A stretch of 64,000 nucleotides of DNA. It comes from Owenia fusiformis (lineage: Eukaryota > Annelida > Polychaeta > Sabellida > Oweniidae). The notes under the pieces are model-generated. The model was not told where the DNA came from and did not search any database. It saw only the letters and a list, made by a program, of their open reading frames with translations. The position numbers and the translations under genes were made by a program. Every line of letters begins with the position of its first letter. The first letter of the stretch is position 1. Positions 47,127-58,022 of the stretch are shown here, in pieces. The DNA lies in NCBI GenBank assembly GCA_903813345.2, contig CAIIXF020000011.1, forward strand, positions 17,281,754-17,345,753, in the 5' to 3' direction.

Positions 47127-47923
47127 CCCCCCTATCACACCAAACTCGTTCTTACCCGTTCTTGCCAGTCCTACGAAAACGTCGTAAAACGGGCTCAATC
47201 TGGCTGTGGTCGGGAAATATGTCTGAAATAATTAGCTTCTTCGTTCTTAGACAGTTTTCAATACGTCCTTCTCGTTCGCAGTTCGTTCAGGTCGCACCAC
47301 GTCGGTGTGCAACGTAGTAGAACGCGTCCCTTAGTCTAGAAGGTCAACATGACCTGATTACAGAACGTTATGGTCGCCATCGAATTTTGAATCGATTCAA
47401 AATTCTAAAATCATATTCCCGTCTGAGAACGATCATAAAGTTCGTAAATAGACCTTAGAAAGTTGCAGCTACGTTCATTCCGTTCGCACACAGTTTTGAA
47501 GAATGCAGTGGCAACTTGTTTGGTGTGATAGCTACATTTTTGCTAACTCGTTCATAAGCAGTGTTAAATACGTTCTCAATCAGTTTAAATCCGTTTGCAA
47601 TTAGTTCTTCCTCGTTCTCAACGCGTCCTCGGACAATTCAACTCGTTGTTAAAACGTCCCTAGTAGGATTGAAGTACGACGGTTCCGTTCGTAGTACGTC
47701 CAGCTCGTCGTTAGTACGTTGTCACTCGTTCTAATTGTAGAACGTGACGACCACGAGAACATTTTGAGCATTGTCTAAGTTCTAGAGGACCTACCCGTTC
47801 GAGTACGTTCGATGAAGTTTGTTAATAGATCCCAAACGGTTCTTAGTAGGTCCAGTCCGTTCGTACACAGTTGAAGCCCGTTTTTGAGAACGTAGTGAGA
47901 ACTAGTTTGGTGTGATAGTAGGG
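47127..47923. mobile_element. piggyBac-like non-autonomous element rich in CGTTC
   Basis: TTAA (47123-47126) precedes CCCCCCTATCACACCAAACT. The other end is AGTTTGGTGTGATAGTAGGG followed by TTAT (47924-47927), one base from TTAA. CCC-type ends with TTAA targets are typical of piggyBac. The 797-bp interior has no ORF of note but contains dozens of 'cgttc', 'acgtcc' and 'agaacg' motifs in both directions, plus an internal copy of the terminal motif ('cttgtttggtgtgatagct' near 47517). Alternatively it is an unclassified foldback. Confidence 0.7.
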
Positions 47924-48232
47924 TTATAAATGAAATTCAGTGATCTCCCCAACATTAAAGCAAGTGGGCGTAGCACCGACCAGAGGTATTAAAAACAGGC
48001 TTGCACCCATGTGAATATCCATTGGCACCCACTTTAAAATGAGAAAAATCATGAATAAAAGGAATATTTTTGACCAATTTTTTTCAAAATGAGAATTTTG
48101 CACCCACTTGAGAAAAACTCCTGTGGAGAAGACTGTAGTCTGTAGATTCATTTTGAATTTGTTTGGGTCTACCAAAGCGATATTCTATAATCCATCAAAG
48201 CTTAAGTCTCGCTTAGAAATAAATGAATACAT

Positions 48233-51200
48233 TTACAAATGTTTTTGGTACTTTGATATGAAGTGTGCATGGAAATCAATTGCATTTGTAAATGTATTCT
48301 TACAATGGTTACATGCAAATGGTTGACCACTCATAGCATGGGTTGACATATGTTGCCAGTGAACGGTTTCATTCAAAAAGATGATCTTGCATAATTTGCA
48401 CTCATACAAGGCCCCATTGTGTTGAGCAAGTATCGAGTCGCTTGACACTTCAAGCGTCGCCCTCGAATGTTCATTTCCTTGTTTATTTTCAGCAATAACT
48501 TTACAATGACTTATCGTTCCATTCCCAGTGAGAGGTTTTGCAAGCCTCTCTGACTTTTCAAAGTAAATATTATTCATAACCTCAGAATCATTGAGATTAA
48601 TTACTTTATTTCTATCAATTTCTGTATCTGTATTTGATATCAAATTAGTATGTGTGTTGAACTCTTGTCCTGTTATGTTGTTGATAACAACTGATTTATT
48701 GTAATTAGTTATGTTATCTCCATTCTTTACTTTCTTGCCATCAGTTGATCTACTATCGTCTGTTTCAGTCATACTCTTCAAGGTAGAATCATCATTGACA
48801 TTTTCAAGTATCTGAGCTATTGTCTTGAATTGTTCTCTTGGTGTGTTGTTTGGATCATGGTTTAATTCACCATTAGTTAAACTAGTACTTATTGCTTTAC
48901 TTGCTTCAGCGTTCAAGGGTTTGTTTGTATCATCTTGATTGATGAATATCTGTTCAATGGTGGTACTATCCTTATTGGTCATTTCAGAGTTACTTGGGAG
49001 ATAATCAATGCTGGGAGAATTACATTGTTCTGTAGATATACCTTCTATATCACCTTCATTGCTGACCTGCTCATTGTGATCCTTAACAGAAGTGACACTG
49101 ATAATCATTGGTTGAAACTCATCATCTTCCTCTTCAAATTCTTTATTCAATTCTATTTTTATCTCCTCAAACATTTCATCATTTTTGTCCTTTGGCGCAA
49201 CATCTGAGTATTCGTCATTTTCCTCTGATTGTTGATCTTCAGCTGAACTCTGTATACTGGATATCTGGCTGATATGAGAGTAAGGCTCAATGAGGGTTTC
49301 ATGGACAGCTGGTCTTTCTTCTTGGATATCACACTGAAGTCTGGTGTCAAATTGAGATTGAAGAGGTACAAGATTTGATGTTTCTACATTATTAAGACCT
49401 GATATATCATCAATAGCTTCTGGAGGTTCTCCGTTTGGTACTTGAGTGGTCTTTAGGCGCCATCTATATCCAATCCTACCATCTTTATAAGTAAATTTAA
49501 TTTTGATATATTTCCCTTTCCATAATTTAGGGAAATGTCGCATTCTCCACTCGGGGAGTTTGGATTTGTGGAACCTTGTAATGTGTCTTTCCATTCCTGC
49601 TTGAAGCATCCTTGGACAGAAATCACATTTCCTTTTCTCAAAGTGGGATGTAGAATGCGCTGAAAGGCCGGATCTGTTGTCGAACACTTTGAAGCAAATC
49701 TTACATTGGACCCTATGATCTTGCTTAATTTTTTTGGCCTTTTTACGATGAACCTTTGCATCTTGAGTGACATTAGAGAACTGTTTACCCACTTGGGGAG
49801 CACCTGTTTTTTGGAAGCACAGCGTGTTGTTCTTATAGTGATGCTCAAGTTCAGCCATATTTAAAAAGTAAGTCCCGCATTTCTTGCAATGGGCCTGGAC
49901 TGTAATTTTAGTAGTACTTCTATGTTGTAAAGTCATGTTTTGTTTCGAGTTGTTTGACAATTTGTATCCGTAATTCTGATATTGATACTTTTTGCAAAGC
50001 TTTCTAGCATGGTAGCTTATCTTATTTGGCCTCACCATTTTCTTACAGTGTACACATTGAGTTAAATCTTTGTGCATGTGTACATGATGGCTGAATTTGT
50101 ATGGATCGGTGAATGCTTTAGCACAAATACTGCACACAATCTGACTCACATCTGGTGGAACTACAACTGCCTCCTTATCACTGTTTTTCTGGTACAGGTT
50201 CTTCCATTCACTCAGTTTATTGCTGTGTGCCTTACTGACATGATGATAAATATTTTTTCTGATACAGTTACAGTAAACGCATAGCTTATAACTATTGTGT
50301 AAGTTAATGTGAGTCTTTAGGTCACTCTGCAACTCAAAAGTTAGATCACATTTCTGACAAGATGTCTTATCAATCCACTTCCTCTTTCTTCCCCTGGTTG
50401 AATCGTTGAATATTTTGTCTTTCGCACTCTTTGCTGAGTTTCTTACTTTTATAGTATATCTATAATTCCTATCATTGCCACCTTCACTTTTAGATTCAAC
50501 ATGTTCTCCATCACTAGGCATCCAGTCTTTGTCACTTTTTTCCTCCATTTCTGCTTCCATTTCAGTATCATCTTGGTCAAGTATTTCAGTACTTTCCTCC
50601 TCTTCTGGCTCATTCTCTACTATAACTTTACTTTGACTTTCTGTTGTATTGCGTCCCTCCTGTGTGTTATCCAATTTTTCCTGTTTGGTATCATCAAAAG
50701 TTGGACTAGTCCTCACCGAAAGTGGTTCAGATGTTTTACCTTTTCCATGTACCCATTTATGATGCAAATTGAATGTTTTAAGACTGAAACATGTTCTTTG
50801 GCACAATTTACATTGAAAAGCTGGTTTACTTTTGTGCATTACAAGGGAGTAAGTACCTAGATCTTCTTCGTTTGAATGTTTTTTATCTGGCCATCTTGTG
50901 AGAATGTTATGGGCATTAACAAGATGCCGATTCATCGCAACTTTCCCCGTGTACATCTCTTGACAAACAGGACATGTCAGACACCCCGTTTCACAACACA
51001 GAACAGCTTTCTCATGAGAAGGGTGCTTTCTTTCACATTTATCGCAACTGAAGCTAGGCATATCATTTGGAATATCATCATGTTTAATGTATGATTCACT
51101 TTCTAAACCATCAACAGTATATTTGTCTTCTGGATATTTATCATGTACACTATCTATTTTTATAGGTGCTGATTGGATTGTTTTGAGTTTTTCCTTCTTT

Positions 51201-53221
51201 ATTATAGGCTTTCCCTCTTTATGTTTCCGAAGATGTCTTTTAAGATCACCAGATTTGCGTATTTGTTTCAAACAAATTCTACATTCATAGTACTCTTGAG
51301 TTCTGTTTTTAACTTTTGTTGTCTTGAGAACTTTGTTATACATGTTTTCCACTCTAAGCCTGGAATTGATTCTTTTAGTTCTAGATTTAGAGGGCTTATA
51401 AGAGGGACTAGTCTGAGAGTTAGCATGAGTTTTAGTAGAGACCATGCTCCTATGATTAGTAACAAAATGCTTCTTAAATAAGCATGTATAATTCCGCGTT
51501 ATATTGCACAATTTACAATGATAGTGTACTTTAGCTTTTCCACATTTACTTGTGGTTGGAATCATTGTGCATTTACTAGTGTCTTGGCAAAATTCTTCAA
51601 ATGTATAATATCCAGTTGATTTAGGAGCATCTTTTTCAGTTTTCAGCTTTATGCTATGCTGATTTTGATCTGGCCGATGGGTATTGCGATAATGCATTTT
51701 GAAGGTATGGGGAGAGAATGCTTTGTGATTACATAATTTACATTTAAAATGCACTGATGGTCTTCCTTTGTTTATTGCATCAATTTTATGGCATTTATCC
51801 TGAAAAAACAGCCAGTTTTTGTCATTTTCTGGTCTGTCTCTATTTAGTTCGATTTTATTTATCCCAACTCGCTTTGATTGTAGGAATGATGTTTTGACAT
51901 TATGCTTGTGTGCATAGTGACTGATCAACCCAGCTCTATTGATTATTACCTTTTCACAATGGTAGCATGGGAATTCATTCCCAGTATGACAACACAACAT
52001 AGCCATTTCATAGCTAGGCTGCAATGTTTGACATTGTTCGCATTTAAAACATGGTGTTCTATAGGCAGAGTCTGGCTGAGGTATCTCCTCAATAGGTTCA
52101 GATTTTACTGTGACATCAGTATCAGTAATTTCAACAGGATTATCCTCATCTGGTTCATTGGAGATTTTTTCGATTTTCTCGGGATACTGACTCTGGCTAA
52201 AATGTTCACGATTGTGTTTTAGAAAATTAGAAAGACGATATATAATTTCGAAACAAATCTTACATTGAAACCCAGTCAGACCATTCATTGTGACAGTATG
52301 ATCATCGAAATGCTTAGTGAATGCATCCATAGTTGGTACGGTTACATTACAGATTCGACATTGTATTACAATATTTCCCACATTGTTAATTTTTTCAGAC
52401 CAAGCATCTTTGTGCAAATTCATTTGCCCGAATGCTGGTTCAACACTGGACTTATCTTTTTCTTTTTTCTCAAACTGAATTTTCTGTTTATCATTGTTTG
52501 GTTGTTTATTTAAAACAACATCATTGTAACATTGAAAGACAGTTTTTATTTGATGTCGATCCCTCAGGTGGTTCATGCATGTTGTTTTGCTTTCCATTGG
52601 TAGGAGACAAACAAAGCATTTAAATGGGCCCACAGCACAACATAACTTTGCCATCTCCACACTTGGTTGAGCTGACTGACATTTATTGCAGAGGAATGAT
52701 GATATTGGTGATTCCTTTGAGATCGTCATTTTAATTGGGCGATTAAGAATGTGTTTTAGTTGACGATTCCCTCTACTGGAACCAGAATTGTCAGATTCTT
52801 CATATTCACTTTGATCATCTGGGCTAGAATCTTCTGACTGGCCTGATTGATTATACTCCATAGATATATCTTTAACACGCTTTGAAGCTTGGAGAAATGC
52901 TGATCTTTTACTATGGATAGGAGTGCTTACACTAAAATTGGAACCTTGCTCATTTTGCTGAGCCTGGATATCCCCTGTGCTAGGTGCCTGGATATCCAGG
53001 TCTGCAGTGGAGACGGGTGTCTTATTATAATGTTGCTGCATATGTTTTTGAAACTCACTAACAGTTGGCAGATGGATATCACACATACTACAACTATGAG
53101 GATCTAACCCTGCATGGAATTTTCTATAATGATCACTGTATTCAGAAACACTGTTTAAAGTCACTGCACATTTTATACACTCCATCTCCTTAGTCTTGAA
53201 GCCAACATTTGAACTATCCAT
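48233..53221 (-). CDS. Multi-C2H2 zinc-finger protein, 1662 aa
   Basis: One open exon runs from ATG at 53221 to TAA. About 20 zinc fingers occur: for example C15-C18, C44-C47, C288-C291, C320-C323, C494-C497, C569-C572, C647-C650, C803-C806, C955-C958, C1030-C1033, C1173-C1176, C1608-C1611 and C1637-C1640, each with following His pairs. Three times (178-223, 394-440, 726-771) a compound module appears with spacing C-x2-C-x12-CC-x6/7-C-x2-C-x12-H-x4-H. Acidic low-complexity linkers lie at 340-385, 860-910 and 1320-1500, and basic stretches near 610-640 and 1155-1170 may be nuclear signals. It is probably a nuclear DNA-binding regulator; no orthologue was recognised. Finger linkers are irregular, unlike KRAB-type arrays. 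Some fingers lack the last His (1056-1076 ends in Cys). A 5' non-coding exon is possible: a donor-like 'cttgg|gtaagtg' lies on the minus strand near 54017. Confidence 0.88.
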   Translation of the reverse strand: MDSSNVGFKTKEMECIKCAVTLNSVSEYSDHYRKFHAGLDPHSCSMCDIHLPTVSEFQKHMQQHYNKTPVSTADLDIQAPSTGDIQAQQNEQGSNFSVSTPIHSKRSAFLQASKRVKDISMEYNQSGQSEDSSPDDQSEYEESDNSGSSRGNRQLKHILNRPIKMTISKESPISSFLCNKCQSAQPSVEMAKLCCAVGPFKCFVCLLPMESKTTCMNHLRDRHQIKTVFQCYNDVVLNKQPNNDKQKIQFEKKEKDKSSVEPAFGQMNLHKDAWSEKINNVGNIVIQCRICNVTVPTMDAFTKHFDDHTVTMNGLTGFQCKICFEIIYRLSNFLKHNREHFSQSQYPEKIEKISNEPDEDNPVEITDTDVTVKSEPIEEIPQPDSAYRTPCFKCEQCQTLQPSYEMAMLCCHTGNEFPCYHCEKVIINRAGLISHYAHKHNVKTSFLQSKRVGINKIELNRDRPENDKNWLFFQDKCHKIDAINKGRPSVHFKCKLCNHKAFSPHTFKMHYRNTHRPDQNQHSIKLKTEKDAPKSTGYYTFEEFCQDTSKCTMIPTTSKCGKAKVHYHCKLCNITRNYTCLFKKHFVTNHRSMVSTKTHANSQTSPSYKPSKSRTKRINSRLRVENMYNKVLKTTKVKNRTQEYYECRICLKQIRKSGDLKRHLRKHKEGKPIIKKEKLKTIQSAPIKIDSVHDKYPEDKYTVDGLESESYIKHDDIPNDMPSFSCDKCERKHPSHEKAVLCCETGCLTCPVCQEMYTGKVAMNRHLVNAHNILTRWPDKKHSNEEDLGTYSLVMHKSKPAFQCKLCQRTCFSLKTFNLHHKWVHGKGKTSEPLSVRTSPTFDDTKQEKLDNTQEGRNTTESQSKVIVENEPEEEESTEILDQDDTEMEAEMEEKSDKDWMPSDGEHVESKSEGGNDRNYRYTIKVRNSAKSAKDKIFNDSTRGRKRKWIDKTSCQKCDLTFELQSDLKTHINLHNSYKLCVYCNCIRKNIYHHVSKAHSNKLSEWKNLYQKNSDKEAVVVPPDVSQIVCSICAKAFTDPYKFSHHVHMHKDLTQCVHCKKMVRPNKISYHARKLCKKYQYQNYGYKLSNNSKQNMTLQHRSTTKITVQAHCKKCGTYFLNMAELEHHYKNNTLCFQKTGAPQVGKQFSNVTQDAKVHRKKAKKIKQDHRVQCKICFKVFDNRSGLSAHSTSHFEKRKCDFCPRMLQAGMERHITRFHKSKLPEWRMRHFPKLWKGKYIKIKFTYKDGRIGYRWRLKTTQVPNGEPPEAIDDISGLNNVETSNLVPLQSQFDTRLQCDIQEERPAVHETLIEPYSHISQISSIQSSAEDQQSEENDEYSDVAPKDKNDEMFEEIKIELNKEFEEEDDEFQPMIISVTSVKDHNEQVSNEGDIEGISTEQCNSPSIDYLPSNSEMTNKDSTTIEQIFINQDDTNKPLNAEASKAISTSLTNGELNHDPNNTPREQFKTIAQILENVNDDSTLKSMTETDDSRSTDGKKVKNGDNITNYNKSVVINNITGQEFNTHTNLISNTDTEIDRNKVINLNDSEVMNNIYFEKSERLAKPLTGNGTISHCKVIAENKQGNEHSRATLEVSSDSILAQHNGALYECKLCKIIFLNETVHWQHMSTHAMSGQPFACNHCKNTFTNAIDFHAHFISKYQKHL

Positions 53222-53456
53222 TGTTCAGAGTTATAGTCTTCTTTTAGTCAATTAAAATGTCCAATGTCCACAGCCAAATGAGTGTTCAGCAACTGATGAT
53301 TAAAAGCCCCTGTACTTACAATTCCTCTTTGTTGAAGAGTTCCATTCTATATAGTGCCTTTCATCAGTCACTCCTGAAAGGCAATAAAATGTTCTTCTTG
53401 ACTGACAGGGTGACCCAAAATATTGGTGGTTTTAGAAGGTTTACTTTCCTCTAATA

Positions 53457-53738
53457 CTGTAGATTGGGTTAATTTGGCGCTACTTAATTTGGCGATTTTG
53501 CCATTTTTGGCATATTGGCGGCTATGTAATTTGGCAGATATGCAAAAAAATGTTAAACTAACGCAATGTTTGCGAATTACCATGTAAATGGGCATGTTTG
53601 GCTATGTTCACTAAACCGGAAGTGACCTAAATACACTGGACGAAATACCCTGGATAATTCAAGGGGATTCATTCTAAATTTTTTAATTTCGCCAAATTCG
53701 CCAAATTAAAGCGGGCGCCAAATTAACCCAATCTACAG
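53457..53738. mobile_element. MITE, 'CTGTAGATTGGGTTAATTTG' family, full length
   Basis: It is bounded by CTGTAGATTGGGTTAATTTG and its complement, with TA on both sides (53455-53456 and 53739-53740). The interior has inverted 'ccaaattcgccaaattaaa' and 'atttggcgattttgcc' stretches. It lies ~235 bp upstream of the zinc-finger start codon, so it may sit within its promoter or 5' intron. A truncated relative lies in URB1 at 24481. Confidence 0.88.
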
Positions 53739-53740
53739 TA

Positions 53741-56700
53741 GCAACAAGAAACTTTGCCTCTCTTAATAAAATCTTAAAACATAGCAAAAAATTTGTAGGT
53801 TTCAACAAAATTTTGAGATTTTCATAAAAATTAGAAAAAGTTTGTATTCATTCTTCAAAAGAACCCTATGGCTTAACACCCCATATCAAAATACCCCAAA
53901 ATTGTTATTTCTCTCATTTTCACAGAATTCAGAAACTCATACCTCCGAAACAATTCAACATACATTCCAGATTTCGAATTTTTGATGAAATAATTCCAAA
54001 TTATCAGAACACTTACCCAAGATATTTTTGCAGCAGACAGCAGTTGAAGCCTTGCAACAGTCCGACAATACTGCATATGGGAAGGAAGCTGAATAAAAAT
54101 GTATACAGAGATGATATTCCTTTACCAGTGTTCTCTCACGAGAAAGATAAGAACTTAACACATATTTAAAGAGTATTTTATAATATTTCAAAGAACAGAT
54201 AGTTTTAAAACAGATACATCTATTGAAGTAATGTTTAAACATTGGAACAGCTAACACAATAAACATATAGTTCAAGGAACTTTTAAAAGTTTATAATCAT
54301 GGATTCGAACATGACTGTATTCACGCCTTCTATAAACTGTGAACAAAGTCAACATTTCACCCGGGGTATATTCGTGAACAATGCCCCTGGTAATATGTGT
54401 AATGTGTGACGTCATAATGGCGGACCGTAGTAATCGCGGACCATAATGAATATTCGAAACATTTTGGTGAGTTTTCATGTTTGAATCGTAATATAAACCT
54501 CAGAGCAGGTGTAATATCCTCTAATACACCCCTTAGGGTACAGAAAACGTTTGTGCCTAGCCCTGCGGGATGTATTCAACAATATTACCCCTGCTCTTCA
54601 GTCTATATTTCTTAATTAGTTGAACTGAATACTTACTGAAGTTATACTCCAAACCAAGATATACAGCAACTATATCAATTTGTTGAGATTGTATATATGC
54701 TTAGAATGAAAATTCATTTCTGTCACATCTGAAAAATATGAAATGGAGTTGCTCTCTATCTAATCATACTGTTTGTACAATTTCCTACACCAGTTGCAAG
54801 ATTATTATTCTCAAATACTTCAGTTATAATCTTTAATTCTGATTGGTCAAAAAGCAATCAATGTTTTTGATGATCAATCAGACAATCATTTCTGGTTAAT
54901 ATGGTACTGTTATCAAAATTGTAGAATTTGTGTAAATTAAAAGTGATTTGACATTTCAAATAGACATCCCACAGCTCTAAGAATAAACTAGACAACATAA
55001 AACCAAAAAGCGTAGCAAATCCCATCGAACAGCCATGGCTGGCATTTTTACAAACAAAGTATAGCAAAAATCATAAAAGAACACACATAAACTGGCCACC
55101 ATTTTAAAAATGGTTGCTCAAGACCCAAATCATCATCAAAAAGGGTAATATGCTTCTTAGTAGACACAAATAAAATTTCAACAAAATTTCACACACCTAC
55201 ATGTAGATGTAGGCGGCCATTTTGATAAATGGCCGCCTACTAGCCAACTACCCGTTCGATGGGATAACAATTTCAAGTTAAATCATAACATACTTACGCA
55301 ACTATGTCTCCAGAAGAAAACAAGTCAAAGGCGGGTTAGTACAGACCAGCACTCTGCCAGCTAGAGAGTCAATATACACATCTATTGAAGTCCTCTCAAT
55401 AAGACAGGTTACTCTGCTGGTTCTGAAAAATATTTCAATTTTATATCAACATTTTAATATTCTTGACAAAAGATCACTAAATTTGGATTTATCAATTAAT
55501 AAATCGAAAATCGATCTTCACTTTATCAATGGAAATATCGACAACACATTTCAAAAGTTTTAATTACAAACTCATGTACATGTATATTTAAAATGTTGAG
55601 GGCTTGATGCACATTTTGAGCCAATGACCTTATTAGATTTTTAAAGCCTTATATGCACCATTTCTCGAACATAGTTTTTCTTATGACTAATCAATTGAGG
55701 CTTAATTATGTTTTGTGGCACCATCTATTTTTGGCTATTACAGCTTTTTCCTTACATTTTAAACCAATTTTCTCAAGTTGGTCTCAATGCAGCTTCTTTT
55801 TCTGTGTAGTTTCCAAGAGGGGAACCATTGGGCTTATAATTACTCTCTTCAATCTACAGAGCCTTTAAAACCCAACAATCTGAACTGATGATGCCGATTG
55901 TTTAATCTGAAAAATCAAAAAACACATGTTATGTAAAGAGGCCTTCTTAATGGTCTAAAACTGGTGTCTATACATACTCCTTTCCATTAACTGCTTAAAC
56001 AAACAACTATGTTTATCAATAATGGACTTAAAAATATGGCAGCAATATAATGTTCAAATATGGAGGAAGTCCTGCATTTCATTGAAATGTGCTTTAAGAA
56101 AAGAAATCTATAACATCGCAACCATCAAAACACAATATCTTTGTAGATTAATGTGACTGTATAAATGTAACTGTATAAATGTAGTTTGTGTAATGTTGTT
56201 TGATTTGATTGGTTACCCTTAAAAGAACAATACATGGCTGACAAGGAAGTAAAAATTAAAAAATTGACAAAGTCCAAATATGTGATTCATTTGCACAGCT
56301 CCTTTAATTAAACCTCATCATATCATGTTAAAATGTAACTAACAAATTAATGCAAGCAATCCTTGCATATTATGATACTTGTATTGATCACAATATCTAA
56401 TGTTATCAAATCCCAATAATAGTCTACTTTGACTGAGTCTAATTTTCTCAAAATCTGGAGAAAACCAGAATTTGATATTTTACAAGACAACATTGCAAAA
56501 TGTATTGATTCTAACAAATGTGGTAAGTTACCAGTACACGACAGAACACTCATAGAAAATCGCCAGCAATATTTCCCTTCTCGTGCAATTTTTGGCTAAA
56601 ACATCAAAAATACTTAAACTTTTTCAATAATATGACCTTTTCCCACAGTTTGTTTACAAGATTGGGATTCCAAAACAAGAACCCAAGACATAACTGCAAT

Positions 56701-57239
56701 AACTGACCCCTCTTCATTCCATGTTGAAACTATGGAGTGACACCGAAATTGAAACTGTCATGATTAAACATTATGTAATCTGGAAGAATTTCCTGGAAAT
56801 TGAAATATTAGAATATAAGCTGCATTTAAAATATCAGACTGACATCTATGTTTGAAACTACATACCACATTAGAAATTGAAAGTTGCCAATTGTCATATT
56901 CGTTGTTCCCTCTTCAAAAGAGGAGACGCAAAAGATTTTTCTTAATAGGGTCAAAATATTCCCCATGATGCAGCTCGCGAATGAAGAAATTCATACTTCC
57001 TTGTTTTCCCCCATAGGTTTAACAGGGGATTTTCACACCTATTTTTCAATCAATATATTCGTTCATATTCCCGTACGGGAGTACAGAAAAAATTATCAGA
57101 AACGATTGATCTCCTATTAATCTTAATATAACAGATTTTTTTTCATTGTTTTGATTCATCGTGTGGTGAAAACGATGATTGAAAAGTGAGAAAATATTCC
57201 GGAAGAAAAGGTCACGTGATCAGTTGACTAGTCGCCATA
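53741..57239. other. Spacer between divergent zinc-finger and C1orf131 genes
   Basis: No coding exon is recognised. It should hold both promoters. Visible are a CRE palindrome TGACGTCA at about 54409-54416, a small hairpin at 54502-54598 ('agagcaggtgtaatat' / 'atattacccctgctct'), inverted 'ggccgccta' and 'ccattttaaaaatgg' stretches at 55095-55250 (part of a dispersed repeat), and two donor-like minus-strand sites near 54017 and 55297 that could end 5' non-coding exons of the zinc-finger gene. An E-box CACGTG occurs near 57214. Confidence 0.5.
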
Positions 57240-57311
57240 TTGGAAAGAATAACTTCATTTGACTTTCAACACTTTCATTCAAATCTTACCGTACTACAAA
57301 CTGCAACATTA

Positions 57312-57605
57312 ATGCAAAAACAGAAGAAAAGTACTCATCTTCTAATTGCGTTACAGAGTTACGCTGAAAACCCACAAACAACTGAGCTGTTGACCACAGC
57401 AATAGAAGCTAGGAACAAAGCTGAAACGAGTCTAGGCCTACTAAACTAAAAGGATGAAGCTGAAGAAAAAATTAAAAAACATGACAAAAATCGAATCATA
57501 ACTTACAGTATGATGGCCTATGGAGAAGCCAACCATATTCACCAGTCGGTTCCCTTTATTTCTGGTAGACTAATTCAAATGCTTGCAAATGCTGAACATC
57601 GATGA
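57312..57605 (+). other. Small ORF interrupted by one in-frame TAA
   Basis: From ATG at 57312 the frame reads MQKQKKSTHLLIALQSYAEN and so on for 45 codons to TAA at 57447-57449. The same frame continues KDEAEEKIKKHDKNRIITYS ... GRLIQMLANAEHR to TGA at 57603-57605. Both halves are rich in Ala, Glu and Lys and look helical. A good donor (caacag|gtattt) follows at 57620. It may be a recently broken small gene, a stop-readthrough gene, or an upstream ORF in the 5' exon of the C1orf131 homologue 400 bp downstream. The family was not recognised. Confidence 0.35.
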
Positions 57606-58022
57606 TCGCGTATATCAACAGGTATTTAGCAATAAAATTAGATATTTATCAATCTTTTTTGTCTCATTTTGTTCTAAAGCTGACACTCGTTAGAATTTTT
57701 TTGACAAGGAAAAGTATATATATTACAGAGAGCAGTACACTGAAACAAACTACTTGATACTACTTGATGAGAAATAATATCAAATATGTATATTTCTAGT
57801 TGCATGTGAAAAGTTATTATTGGTCGAATCATTCTAATAAGCAAGTTATTTTATAACCGAAAGTTAAATTTTGTCATGATGGAAAACACATGAAAATGTC
57901 GAGTTGAAAAACATTTCGCTCATTTCCAGTTTTTTAGGTAAATAAACACATAACTAAACTATAATAACACACAGTGACTCAGTTATAGCTTCAAAGTATA
58001 CATTACTACAACAATCGCAAAT

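Noticed and set aside
50501-52513. Several plus-strand frames of 70-120 codons
   Set aside because: They are hydrophobic antisense shadows of the zinc-finger gene, with no start or splice context.
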